Under the pieces are notes generated by a model. That model saw nothing but the letters and a program-made list of their open reading frames with translations, was not told where the DNA came from and made no database searches. 64,000 nucleotides of DNA from Natronoglycomyces albus. GTDB taxonomy: Bacteria > Actinomycetota > Actinomycetes > Mycobacteriales > Micromonosporaceae. Each line of letters starts with the position of its first letter. Within the stretch, counting starts at the first letter, position 1. The stretch is taken from assembly GCF_016925535.1 (NCBI RefSeq), contig NZ_CP070496.1, positions 744,001-808,000 of the forward strand, given 5' to 3'. This document shows, piece by piece, positions 8,189 through 17,051 of the stretch. Both the position numbers and the translations under genes were made by a program.

Positions 8189-8212
8189 AGATTCAAGGAT
8201 GCGCTGATTTTC

Positions 8213-8381
8213 CTGAATCCAGCAGCGGTGAATTCAGGAAATACCCAAATTTCGGGAATCGTTTGCCCTGGATTCAGGACATCCGGAATCCAGCGCGCGT
8301 GGATTCACGGAAATGTCACAACATCTGAATGTGGGGCTCGCGAAGCGAGTGGCAAGGGTTTGGGCCGATGACTGAATCCAG
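8213..8381. repeat. Cluster of CTGAATCCAG-like palindromic 10-mers
   Basis: Within 170 bp upstream of fic there are six related 10-mers: CTGAATCCAG (8213), GTGAATTCAG (8228), CTGGATTCAG (8268), CGGAATCCAG (8284), GTGGATTCAC (8299) and CTGAATCCAG (8372). They look like a multi-site operator or a short degenerate repeat array. The region has no convincing ORF. Confidence 0.5.
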
Positions 8382-8429
8382 ATCTAGGTGCGGGGCTGCC
8401 GTTGGGCATAAATGCCGCCACCTGAAGAA

Positions 8430-8469
8430 GCGGCGGCCTCCTGGGCCAGGTAAATCAGGAGGCCGCCGC
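8430..8469. terminator. Strong hairpin in the fic-helicase gap
   Basis: A perfect 14-bp stem (GCGGCGGCCTCCTG at 8430-8443 with 8456-8469) has a 12-nt loop. No recognised gene ends just before it, so it may be an orphan terminator or a cruciform element. The rest of the gap to 8848 shows no supported gene or RNA. Confidence 0.5.
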
Positions 8470-8848
8470 GCGGCCGCCCGAGCTACCCCACTACTCCGGG
8501 CGACCTGTGGTGATGGAGGTAAAGCCTCATCACTGGCCGCGGAAGTAACGTATAACGCCTCATTACGGATTGTAAGTCAATAATCCGACATCTAGGCGTG
8601 ATCTTGTTCCAAAATAACCGTCGTCGCCGATAACAGACGTACCCTGCCCGCCCGATCGATATCGCCCAAACTCAGCAGAGACCTCAGCGGTCCCCAGGGC
8701 CCCGAACCGGCAAAATGCCGCCTGGAACCCAGAGAACAGCATCGCGCGGTAGGATTATTCGCCCGCATTCGTAGATCTCTGTGGCCCGGTCCACCAGGAA
8801 CCAGGTCTTCGCCCACACCAGCCAAGCCCGACGGGAAGGTAGCCGGCC

Positions 8849-11086
8849 TTGAGCGCTCAACACCCGCGCACCTCAGTAGACGACAGCGCCCTTGGCGGCG
8901 ACCCGACACAGCCACACGGCACCACGCCCGCACAGGGCCAGGACCGCGCCTCCGCCCACATCGATGCGGCCCTTGAACACGCCACCGACACCACGCACGC
9001 CGTGGCCCACTCCGACCCCAACAACACCCACGACCAGGAAGTGGCCATCGAACAAAAGTTCGTCGACCTGGTCTACCGCCGCCTTGACGACTTGCGCGAC
9101 GACGCCCAACAACGCCAAAGGGCCGGCTATGAATGGCGCGAGGCCACCGTCCCCGGAGCCCAATTCGAACGCGACGTCTTCGTCTACCGCGCCACCAAAC
9201 GCATCGTCGACATCGACTCCCAGCACGAGGGCCTCGTCTTCGGCCGCCTCGACCTCGACGGCGGGCGAGTCCGCCACATCGGCCGCCTCGGCGTGCGCGA
9301 CCTCGAATACCGCCCGCTGCTCATCGACTGGCGCGCCCCCGCCGCCTCGCCCTTCTACCAAGCCACCGGGCTAGACCGCAAAGGCGTCGCCCGCCGCCGC
9401 GTCATCCGCTCCTTCGGCCAGACCGTGCAGGAAGTCTCCGACGACCTGCTCGACCCCGAAGCCGAAGGCACCCTACCCGTCATCGGCGACGGCGCGCTCA
9501 TGGCTGCCCTGACCCGCAAACGCACCGGCCGCATGCGCGACATCGTCGCCACCATCCAGGCCGAACAAGACGCCGCCATCCGCGCACCCGGACGCGGAGC
9601 CACCTACATCACCGGCGGCCCCGGCACCGGCAAGACCGTCGTGGCGCTCCACCGCGCCGCCTACCTGCTCTACCAAGACCGCAGCCGCTACGAAGCCGCC
9701 GGAATCCTCGTGTGCGGCCCCTCGGCGGTCTTCATGCGCTATATCGACCGCGTCCTTCCCAGCCTGGGGGAGGAAACCGCCGCGCTGTACTCACTGGGCG
9801 AACTGTACGAAGGGGTCGAAGCCACCCGCCAAGACCCACCCGAAGTCGCCGAGCTCAAAGGCAGCCTGCGCATCCGGCCCGTTCTGGTTGCCCTGTCTCG
9901 CCTCGCGCCGCCGGAAGCCCCGAAAAACCTACGCATCGTCTATCACGGCGAGGTCTTCGACCTCGACGAACACGACCTCACCGAAGCGCGAAAGCGGGCG
10001 CTGGCGAAGGAGAACCGGCCCAACCTGGCCAAGACCGAGGCGGGCCGAGCGCTATTGGTCAGCCTGTGGCGCAAGATCAAGCCAGTGCTACCCGAGGCCG
10101 AGCCCGCCGTGTTTTCCCGCGACGTGGGCAGCCGAGGGGAGTTCCTGACTTTCCTGGATGCCTGGTGGCCGACCCTATCGCCAGAGATGGTGCTCGACTG
10201 GGCCGCCGATGCGCGTCACCTGGCCGCAGCGGCGGGGGACAACCTCACGCAGCGGCAGGTCGCCGACATCGCCGCCACGTTCCAGGAGACTGACTTTTCG
10301 ATCCAGGATGTGCCGTTGCTCGACGAGCTGCGCCAGCTGCTGGGCGTGAAGCCGCAGCGAACCCAGTCCCGCGATCGAGTGAAAGTGATCGACGGGGTTG
10401 CCGAGCTTTCGACGGCCCAAGACCGTTTTTACGACGCCGGGCCGCGTACCTCGCGGGACGCCTTCTATGACGGCTATGCCCACATCATTCTCGACGAGGC
10501 GCAGGATTTGACGCCGATGCAGTGGAGAATGCTCGGGCGCCGAGGTAAAGGCGCGGGCTGGACGATCGTGGGCGATGAGGCCCAATCCTCGTGGCCCCGC
10601 CCAGGCGAGGCCCGCCATGCGCGCTTGCAGGCGGTCCATACGCGACAGACGCATGAGTTCCACCTGCGGACGAACTATCGCAACTCCGCTGAGGTGTTCG
10701 ACTATGCCGCACAGTGGGTGAGCGGGCGTCTCTCCAAGGTGGATCTACCGGAGGCGGTGCGCAGCACTGGAATTCCGGTGCGAGAGCACCAGGTCGACGC
10801 CCATGAACTGCTGCCGCTAGTGGCGAGCATCGTGCAGGACATGCTCGGCGCGGTCGAGGGAACAGTGGGCATTATCGCGCCCTATGCGCGCCATGAGGAA
10901 CTGAAGCGGGTCGTGACCGATGAGCGGGTTTCACTCGTGGGGCCCTTGGAGTCCAAGGGGCTGGAATGGGACGCCGTGGTGACAGTGGACTTGGAACAGA
11001 TCGAGCGGCGACATGGTCCCGGAGTGGCCTATGTGGTGTTGACGCGAGCGACTCAGTTGCTCGACCGTCTCACTATTACGCAGTAG
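8849..11086 (+). CDS. helD: HelD-like superfamily 1 helicase / RNA polymerase recycling factor
   Basis: HelD proteins are UvrD-like ATPases that enter the RNA polymerase channels and release stalled or drug-bound polymerase from nucleic acid. The 745-residue protein has the HelD N-terminal coiled arm (EQKFVDLVYRRLDDLRDDAQ, about residues 68-88). The HelD-specific blocks follow: RIVDIDSQHEGLVFGRLDL and PLLIDWRAPAASPFYQA. Walker A is GGPGTGKT at residues 256-263, Walker B DEAQD at 549-553, and RTNYRNS and SKGLEWDAVV motifs come later. The length fits class II HelD of actinobacteria. The TTG start is chosen from GGGAAGG upstream; a GTG at 9004 is an alternative. Some actinobacterial paralogues (HelR) give rifamycin resistance; that is not shown here. 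Confidence 0.85.
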   Translation: MSAQHPRTSVDDSALGGDPTQPHGTTPAQGQDRASAHIDAALEHATDTTHAVAHSDPNNTHDQEVAIEQKFVDLVYRRLDDLRDDAQQRQRAGYEWREATVPGAQFERDVFVYRATKRIVDIDSQHEGLVFGRLDLDGGRVRHIGRLGVRDLEYRPLLIDWRAPAASPFYQATGLDRKGVARRRVIRSFGQTVQEVSDDLLDPEAEGTLPVIGDGALMAALTRKRTGRMRDIVATIQAEQDAAIRAPGRGATYITGGPGTGKTVVALHRAAYLLYQDRSRYEAAGILVCGPSAVFMRYIDRVLPSLGEETAALYSLGELYEGVEATRQDPPEVAELKGSLRIRPVLVALSRLAPPEAPKNLRIVYHGEVFDLDEHDLTEARKRALAKENRPNLAKTEAGRALLVSLWRKIKPVLPEAEPAVFSRDVGSRGEFLTFLDAWWPTLSPEMVLDWAADARHLAAAAGDNLTQRQVADIAATFQETDFSIQDVPLLDELRQLLGVKPQRTQSRDRVKVIDGVAELSTAQDRFYDAGPRTSRDAFYDGYAHIILDEAQDLTPMQWRMLGRRGKGAGWTIVGDEAQSSWPRPGEARHARLQAVHTRQTHEFHLRTNYRNSAEVFDYAAQWVSGRLSKVDLPEAVRSTGIPVREHQVDAHELLPLVASIVQDMLGAVEGTVGIIAPYARHEELKRVVTDERVSLVGPLESKGLEWDAVVTVDLEQIERRHGPGVAYVVLTRATQLLDRLTITQ

Positions 11087-11553
11087 CCACCGGCCTGTAG
11101 TCGATTAGTCCCACTTACACCTCGGGTGTCGGCTTAAAGTCCAAAAGGGATATAACTTCCCTCGGTGAGCTGCGTCCGATTTCCGGCCCCCGGAGCGCCC
11201 TCAAGGGAGCCGTAACCTGCGTGAATGGCAAGAACATGCACAGATGTGCCTGAATGTCTCAATCAGGTCCACTCCACCTAATAGAGCCTGTTCGACCCAA
11301 AAATTCGATGGAAAAATAGTCAAAAAAATTCTGTATTTGAATGTATTTTTCACCCACACTCCGACTCTTAGATAAGCGTGACCCACTGAGAGGGAGTCCT
11401 GAACAGACTGACAGGCTTGCACCGACGACCCCTGCCGTCGTCGATGCTTCCCTGGGCCGGGAATGAGTGCCTCTCGGCCCCTGGGGCAGGCGTTTGGAGG
11501 GGCGCCTGCCCCACATAAGTTTCAATTGGACGAGTAGCGAAGGCCCCCAAGCA
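11087..11553. other. Leader region of the subtilisin gene, with a hairpin
   Basis: No gene is supported here. The segment around 11290-11350 is AT-rich (runs of A and T) and is the likely promoter area. A perfect 11-bp stem (11482-11492 with 11503-11513) lies 40 bp before the subtilisin ATG, which argues against the longer GTG start at 11467. Confidence 0.5.
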
Positions 11554-13101
11554 ATGCGTTTGATGTTTACCGATCACGCCCCACGGATCGAATCTCCCAA
11601 CCCGCGCCGAGACCGCATGAGCGGCGTCCCGAGTCTTTCGACTCCCACTCTCAACCGCCACCACGGGCGGGTCTTGCGACCCGGTCACGTTGTCAAAGCC
11701 CCGCAGTCGCCTGAGCCTGTTGGCACGATCTACCGCTACGACCGGCTGCTGGTCGACAGTTCCGTTTTCGAGGACGAGGCCCAGTGCCATCAGCTCGGCG
11801 AGGCGCTCGAAGCCAGTGGCATGTCCGCAGCGGCCACCGCATCCAGTAGCGGAGGCAAACTATGCCGTCGCGTCCCGCTGGAACTCAGCCCCAATGCCGA
11901 TCCAGGGACGATTGACGCTTGGCGCGTCCTCCAGTCGATTCGCCGGCAAGCCAATGAAGGTACGTGTGATGCTGCGCTGGCAGACCGGGTGCGGCTAGAA
12001 CACCTGATGGTTGCGGCGAGTGACAACAGTCGCCCTGGTATTGGCGGACCCGAGCCGATCAATACCAATTTGTTGCGCCCACAGGGCCGGGTTCCCGTGG
12101 ACATGGTCGTCCCGATGCCCACTCGCAGATCTCTTGACGACTTGAACGGACGTCGCCTGCGAGTGGCGGTCCTGGACACGGGGGTGGCCCAAAAACACCC
12201 GGCGCTCAGCATTGCGGACTGGCGTGAGGGGGGCGATCCGTTCGTGGTCGTGGACTCCGAGTTCCAGCAGACACTGGGAGCCGATGCCGACCCGGCCCTT
12301 ATCCCCCTGGACAGCCCATGGGATGAGGATGTCCACAACGGTGACCTCATCGCCGAGGTCGCCAGTCACTACGGTCATGGCACGTTCATGGCGGGGATTT
12401 TGCGCCAGACGGCGCCCGATGTGCAGGTGTATTCGCTGCGGGTCATGCATAATGACGGGCTGGCCTTCGAACGGGAAGTGGTGGCGGCATTGGAACATGT
12501 GGCCGATCAAGTCGAAGCCGCCTATGCGGGCGATACCGAGGCCCTCGGTGTCGACATGGTCATCCTCTCGCTGGGCTATGTGGATGAGGACCCGACCGAT
12601 GACCCAGGCGGTTGGATGGCTGACATTGTCACCCGCCTGTCCCGCCTGGGTATACCAGTCGTGGCAGCAGCAGGCAATCAGTCCAGCGAACGGCCCTTCT
12701 ACCCGGCGGCTTTTGCCACCAGGCAGAGTGAAGCACTGGCTCCGGTCTTGAGCGTGGGCGCGTTGAATCCCAATGGCAATATCGCCATGTTCTCCAACGA
12801 TGGCCCCTGGGTCTCCTGTTTTGCCTCCGGAGCTTCGGTCGTGTCGACTTTCCCTCCGGTGGCACGTGGCTCGCTCTCCCCATATCGGCGAGTCGAGACC
12901 GACTACGCCGGGCGTTACCGCGAAAGCCTGGACCCCGATGACTTCAGTAGCGGGTTCGCCGTATGGTCAGGCACCTCGTTTGCCGCCCCACTGGCGGCGG
13001 CCTACCTGGCGAATGAAATGGAGAAACTTGGTCCGGCCCCCACTGTCGCCGAAGCCATGACCCGGTCGCAGGTGGCGTTGAAGAAACTCAAGCAGCGCTA
13101 G
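11554..13101 (+). CDS. Cytoplasmic subtilisin-like (S8) serine protease of a CHAT cluster
   Basis: The 515-residue protein has a complete subtilase triad: Asp208 in RVAVLDTGVAQKHP, His275 in HYGHGTFMAGIL and Ser475 in SGTSFAAPLAAAYLA. The oxyanion Asn lies in VVAAAGNQSS. No signal peptide or membrane segment is seen, so it should act in the cytosol, unlike most actinobacterial subtilisins. The first 180 residues are an unrecognised N-terminal region, possibly a prodomain or docking part. Stop to the sigma-factor ATG is 4 bp, so it heads an operon with the sigma factor, a small protein and a TPR-CHAT protease. The start is uncertain (in-frame GTG 11467, ATG 11554, ATG 11563). Proteolysis of a cluster partner is inference. 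Confidence 0.88.
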   Translation: MRLMFTDHAPRIESPNPRRDRMSGVPSLSTPTLNRHHGRVLRPGHVVKAPQSPEPVGTIYRYDRLLVDSSVFEDEAQCHQLGEALEASGMSAAATASSSGGKLCRRVPLELSPNADPGTIDAWRVLQSIRRQANEGTCDAALADRVRLEHLMVAASDNSRPGIGGPEPINTNLLRPQGRVPVDMVVPMPTRRSLDDLNGRRLRVAVLDTGVAQKHPALSIADWREGGDPFVVVDSEFQQTLGADADPALIPLDSPWDEDVHNGDLIAEVASHYGHGTFMAGILRQTAPDVQVYSLRVMHNDGLAFEREVVAALEHVADQVEAAYAGDTEALGVDMVILSLGYVDEDPTDDPGGWMADIVTRLSRLGIPVVAAAGNQSSERPFYPAAFATRQSEALAPVLSVGALNPNGNIAMFSNDGPWVSCFASGASVVSTFPPVARGSLSPYRRVETDYAGRYRESLDPDDFSSGFAVWSGTSFAAPLAAAYLANEMEKLGPAPTVAEAMTRSQVALKKLKQR

Positions 13102-13105
13102 TCTG

Positions 13106-13717
13106 ATGATCATGACGGCAATGAACACTGAGGACGGCATCGCGGACTTTCAGCGACGGGCTGAGTTGCTCAAACTGGCGCGATCAGGTGACCGGGTGGC
13201 AATGAAGTCTCTGGTGGATGATCTGGGGCCACTGCTGTGGCGGGTGGCCCGCTACCAGGGGTTGAGCATCGATGCCGCCGCCGATGTTGTGCAGACGGCG
13301 TGGATGAAGCTGGTGAAGCACTGGGAGTCCATCGAGGAGCCGCAGGCGGTTACCGCCTGGTTGACGACGACGGTCCGCCGGGATGCGCAACGAATTCGCA
13401 CTGCGGCCCGGCGCGAATCCACTATCGATCCCGTCGAGTTCCCGGACCCTCCCTCACCGTTGACCGACAGTGTTGACGAGCAGCTGATTCGCAAACAAGA
13501 ACATCGGGCGGTTCGGCGGGTCCTAGCCCGCACGGGCTCCCCGTGCCGGGAGCTTCTGGCCTATATTTCGGCCGCGGAACGCCCCGATTATGACGTTATA
13601 GCGCAATCGCTGGGAATGAAAAAGGGCAGCATTGGGCCTACACGGGGCCGATGTTTGGCCAGATTGCGCCGAGATCTACAGAAAGAACCGGATTGGGGCC
13701 ATGGTGAGGAGCGCTGA
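13106..13717 (+). CDS. ECF-type RNA polymerase sigma factor
   Basis: The 203-residue protein has sigma region 2 at about residues 25-95 (LLWRVARYQGLSIDAAADVV, then QTAWMKLVKHWESI, then AVTAWLTTTVRRDAQR) and region 4 at about 140-195 (YDVIAQSLGMKKGSIGPTRG, then RCLARLRRDL). The linker holds an acidic, proline-rich stretch. It directs polymerase to an unknown, probably small, regulon. It is sandwiched between the subtilisin (4-bp gap) and a small soluble protein whose ATG follows its stop by 1 bp. No transmembrane anti-sigma gene is present, so control may come from the small protein or by proteolysis. Three ATG codons (13106, 13112, 13121) are possible starts. Confidence 0.87.
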   Translation: MIMTAMNTEDGIADFQRRAELLKLARSGDRVAMKSLVDDLGPLLWRVARYQGLSIDAAADVVQTAWMKLVKHWESIEEPQAVTAWLTTTVRRDAQRIRTAARRESTIDPVEFPDPPSPLTDSVDEQLIRKQEHRAVRRVLARTGSPCRELLAYISAAERPDYDVIAQSLGMKKGSIGPTRGRCLARLRRDLQKEPDWGHGEER

Positions 13718-13718
13718 G

Positions 13719-14183
13719 ATGAACCGGGAAGATGCTTCCATCTTGCGAGCGGTCGATGAGCTACACCGAGAGATGGACCCGCCGCCGGAGGATTTGTCCG
13801 ACCGCATTATGTTCGCGTTGGACTTGGAACAGAACCTTGCAGCCGAGGTGGCTGAGCTGACCGAAGAGCCGGTGCTAGCCGGACACCGGGGAGCAAGCGG
13901 GTCAATCACGTTTAACTGTGAAGCGGTGACCGTTATGGTCAGTCCCCGCACCGCCCTTGATAAGACGATTCGCGTCGACGGCTGGATCGCCCCCGAAGGC
14001 GAGTACCGGGTCCAGGTCCGGCTTCCCGAGGGAGACCGCGAGGCGATATCCAATGAGCATGGCAGGTTCGCGATGGAGCACCTGCCAGCTGGAGAAATGG
14101 TGCAATTCGTGCTACGTGCGTCCGACCAGCTGCAACGAGGAGGGGTGTCTGCGGTTGTGGTGACCCCGGCGGTACGCCTATGA
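13719..14183 (+). CDS. Small helix plus beta-sandwich protein of the CHAT cluster
   Basis: This 154-residue soluble protein has no named family that I can assign firmly. Residues 1-50 are predicted helical (ILRAVDELHREMDPPPEDLS, then DRIMFALDLEQNLAAEVAEL) and resemble the short helical part of cytosolic anti-sigma proteins. Residues 60-154 are beta-rich, with WIAPEGEYRVQVRLPEG and NEHGRFAMEHLPAGEMVQFV, typical of a carboxypeptidase-regulatory/transthyretin-like beta-sandwich. ATG 13719 is preferred because GAGGAG precedes it; an in-frame ATG at 13701 lies inside the sigma gene. Position between the sigma factor and the TPR-CHAT protease suggests a regulator, adaptor or protease substrate; this is inference. 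Confidence 0.7.
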   Translation: MNREDASILRAVDELHREMDPPPEDLSDRIMFALDLEQNLAAEVAELTEEPVLAGHRGASGSITFNCEAVTVMVSPRTALDKTIRVDGWIAPEGEYRVQVRLPEGDREAISNEHGRFAMEHLPAGEMVQFVLRASDQLQRGGVSAVVVTPAVRL

Positions 14184-14223
14184 CCGACTGTCATTCGTAG
14201 CGAGCGTGTAGCACAATGTTGGG

Positions 14224-16755
14224 GTGACTGACCCCGACGACGAACTGATCACCCGAGCCTGGCGGCTGCAAGAAAGCGGCTGGAACCTGCACAGTCGTGG
14301 ACACTACTCGGAAGCGGCAGCGGAGCTTAAACGTGGGCTGAGTTTGGTCAATTGGGATCCTACGGTTCCCCCTCGTCGGGGAGAACCTGCTGCTCGGGTA
14401 ACGTCACGGCTACTTATATCGCTCGCACTGACGGAGTTTTATCTGGGCGGTACTAATCGCGAGTTGAAGCTGCTTGAGTATGCTGAAGAGTTCGTTATTC
14501 CTGAGGATAAGGGTAGGCTTTACAATCAACGCGGCATGATTCTTGTGCGTCGTTCCCGGGTCGAAGAAGCTCTAGATTGCTTTTTGGCAGCGGAACCACT
14601 TCTTGAGGAATATGGCCCGGAATGGTTGTACGCAGGTCTTTTCCTGAACCGGGCGGGAGCGCTTCATGATTTGAGTCGGCACCAGGAAGCCCTAAATGAT
14701 GCTAGTCGCGCACGCGACTTGTTGGAGCAACAAGGTAACGATCTTCATGTGGCAAAGGCAGTCCATCTGACTGCGATGATCAGAGGAGAGCTTGGTTACT
14801 ATACCGAAGCCCTCGCACTCTTCGAAAGAGTGAGGCCCGTATATGCCGAACTTGCGCCGGAACTTCTCTTTGAACTCAATGGAAATTATCAGGGAATGCT
14901 GATCAGGGTTGGAATGGTCCGTGAGGCACTCTCAATTTCCCGGACTCTTATTAGAGAGAATCAGGGGTCTGAGAAAAAGTCACTTATAGCTGGGAATCTT
15001 CAAACCGGGGCGAACGCGGCTCTTGCTGCGCAGGACTTCGAAACTGCGCGAAAATGGGCGAAAAAAGCTCAGGAAATGCGCTCTCAGCAAGCATATGAGC
15101 CGGCTATGATTGCCGCTCAGCTAACTGTACTGAGATGTGACTTGGAGATGGGTAATCTCCGCGCCGGAATGGCGAATGAGATTGAGATTCTATATGAAAA
15201 AATGAGAAAATGGCGCTGGGCGATTAGTCTTGATACTACAAGAGTTCTTGCTGCTCGAGCAGCACTGCAAGAGGGAGATGTCAATAGGTCATCCCGGCTA
15301 CTTAGCCAGCCTATGTGTGACGTGTTTCAGAATGTTAATGCCCGATTCGAGACGTTTTTGGCTTTGGCGGAACTGGCCGGGGCTCAAAGAGAAGATCCTA
15401 TTCCTCATCTCCAAGAGGGGTTGGATTTTTTGGCCGAACATCGTTCCAAATACGGAAGCATTGAGTTTCAAGCAGGCGTGTCGATGGTTGGGCAAAAGCT
15501 GGCTGACTTTGGGCTTGAAGTCGTCGCCGACCGAGGTGAAGCCAAGGCGATTCTTGCGTGGACCGAGCGAGTCCGTGCCCAAAACCTCCAGGTTCCCCCA
15601 ACTCAGAACGACACTGATCCAGCTGTACGCGACCAAATGGCTCAGTTGCGCCGCGCGCGGAATGACTTGTGGGATGCTCAGCTGAATAGCCAACCGGTTG
15701 ATGAGGTCGCCCAGCGTGTCGCCGATCTCGAATCAAAATTGCGTAGCAGCGCTTGGCAGCAGGCTGGCCCTGGCCATGTTGCGGAAGAGACCACCCCCGA
15801 CCAGATCAAGGCCCTCGCGGCCGAGGGCAATGCCACGGTCATCAGCTACTTCGAGTATCGAGGCAAGCTCGCCGCGATTGTCGTCAGTGGTGAGGACATC
15901 CAGTGGACGACCCTCACCGATCTGGCCGAGGTTGAGGAGCTGGCCCGGCAGGTCAACGCCGACCTGGACGCGCTCGCCTCCGACTTCCTGCCGACGCCAC
16001 TGCGCGGCAGCGTCACCAACTCCTTGCAATCCAACGTGGCTCGCCTGGCCGACAGCGTCTTGACTCCGCTCGATGAGCACGTGGGCACCGAATCGGTGGT
16101 CATCGTTCCCACTCGCGCTCTTAACTGGGTGCCCTGGGGCATGATGCCGCAGCTGGTCGACCGCCCGGTGACGGTCGCGCCGTCGGCCTCGGTGTGGTGG
16201 CGCTGCACGCGCCAAAACTCGCCGGGCGGCAGAGTACTGCTCGCGTCCGGCCCGGCGTTGCGCGAAGTGCATGAGGAGTTTGCCGCCGTCGCCCGCTGCT
16301 ATGACGACCCCGATATTCTCACCGGCGAGGACGCCACCCCAGAGGCGATTCTCTCCGCAATGGACGGTGCCGCCGTGGCTCACTTGGCCGCGCACGGCCA
16401 GCACGAGCCCGACAACGTTCTTTTCTCACGCCTCAACTTCCACGACGGCCCGCTCATGGCCTACGATCTCGACAGCCTCGACACCGCGCCCACCGAAGTC
16501 ATTCTGTCCGCCTGCGAGTTGGGGCGCTCCACAGTCGACGTGGGTGACGAGACATTGGGCTTTACCGCCGCGCTCCTGCACGCTGGCACCTCCACCGTAA
16601 TCGCCAGCTTGACCCGAGTTCCCGAACAACTGTCCGCGGACATGATGTCGGCCTACCATCGAGGCCGCGCCGCCGGACTCCCTCCGGCCAAAGCGCTCGC
16701 CGAAGCGGGCAAGGGCCACCCGTGGCACCCGTTCATTTGTTTCGGGCGCGGCTAG
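14224..16755 (+). CDS. TPR-CHAT caspase-like protease
   Basis: The 843-residue protein joins an N-terminal array of tetratricopeptide-like helices (about residues 10-440) to a C-terminal CHAT peptidase domain (about 560-843). The catalytic dyad is His724 in VAHLAAHGQ and Cys764 in EVILSACELGRS, with the usual GDETLGFTAALLHAG following. CHAT enzymes are caspase-like cysteine proteases; several bacterial TPR-CHAT proteins are defence or cell-death effectors switched on by partner proteins. The start is a GTG 40 bp after the preceding gene. The codon and base composition of the TPR part is clearly lower in G+C than the CHAT part, which suggests a separate history for the sensor half. The target protein is unknown. 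Confidence 0.9.
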   Translation: MTDPDDELITRAWRLQESGWNLHSRGHYSEAAAELKRGLSLVNWDPTVPPRRGEPAARVTSRLLISLALTEFYLGGTNRELKLLEYAEEFVIPEDKGRLYNQRGMILVRRSRVEEALDCFLAAEPLLEEYGPEWLYAGLFLNRAGALHDLSRHQEALNDASRARDLLEQQGNDLHVAKAVHLTAMIRGELGYYTEALALFERVRPVYAELAPELLFELNGNYQGMLIRVGMVREALSISRTLIRENQGSEKKSLIAGNLQTGANAALAAQDFETARKWAKKAQEMRSQQAYEPAMIAAQLTVLRCDLEMGNLRAGMANEIEILYEKMRKWRWAISLDTTRVLAARAALQEGDVNRSSRLLSQPMCDVFQNVNARFETFLALAELAGAQREDPIPHLQEGLDFLAEHRSKYGSIEFQAGVSMVGQKLADFGLEVVADRGEAKAILAWTERVRAQNLQVPPTQNDTDPAVRDQMAQLRRARNDLWDAQLNSQPVDEVAQRVADLESKLRSSAWQQAGPGHVAEETTPDQIKALAAEGNATVISYFEYRGKLAAIVVSGEDIQWTTLTDLAEVEELARQVNADLDALASDFLPTPLRGSVTNSLQSNVARLADSVLTPLDEHVGTESVVIVPTRALNWVPWGMMPQLVDRPVTVAPSASVWWRCTRQNSPGGRVLLASGPALREVHEEFAAVARCYDDPDILTGEDATPEAILSAMDGAAVAHLAAHGQHEPDNVLFSRLNFHDGPLMAYDLDSLDTAPTEVILSACELGRSTVDVGDETLGFTAALLHAGTSTVIASLTRVPEQLSADMMSAYHRGRAAGLPPAKALAEAGKGHPWHPFICFGRG

Positions 16756-17051
16756 TGGCACGGCTACGACACGCTCAGCAGCCAAGGAAACACAGTTCGG
16801 TAACGTTTTGCCGCGCAAACCCCGACATAGTGTCCGATTCCAGCTGTCGTCCGCTGGCAGCGTTTGTCGTTGACTATTAGGGTGGTCGCACACCCACCGA
16901 TCGCCCCAGGACCAAGAACACACACGTTGCGGCAAGCCAGGCGACAGAGCCCGGCTCCCATCTCCCCAGGCCCACCCATGTCTCTTGGCTGACCCCTTGC
17001 GAAAACGGGCGCGCCGACAGCGCACCCACGACAGCTGACACGGAGGATTCG
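16756..17051. other. Gap before the DUF4129-MoxR operon
   Basis: No gene is supported. CGTTGACTATTAGGGTGGTC near 16868 may hold promoter elements for the next operon, whose first ATG is preceded by GGAGGATTCG. Confidence 0.3.

Noticed and set aside
8591-8848. Rifamycin-associated inverted repeat upstream of the helD-like gene
   Set aside because: I looked for a long conserved inverted repeat before the gene as seen upstream of some rifamycin-induced genes; none was found, so no drug-induction site is claimed.
9133-10293. 386-aa ORF inside the helD-like gene, second plus-strand frame
   Set aside because: It is Arg/Pro-rich without family similarity and is a typical shadow.
11467-11553. Longer start (GTG 11467) of the subtilisin gene
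   Set aside because: The added 29 codons span a perfect hairpin and have no secretion signal or similarity; the ATG at 11554 is preferred, though not proven.
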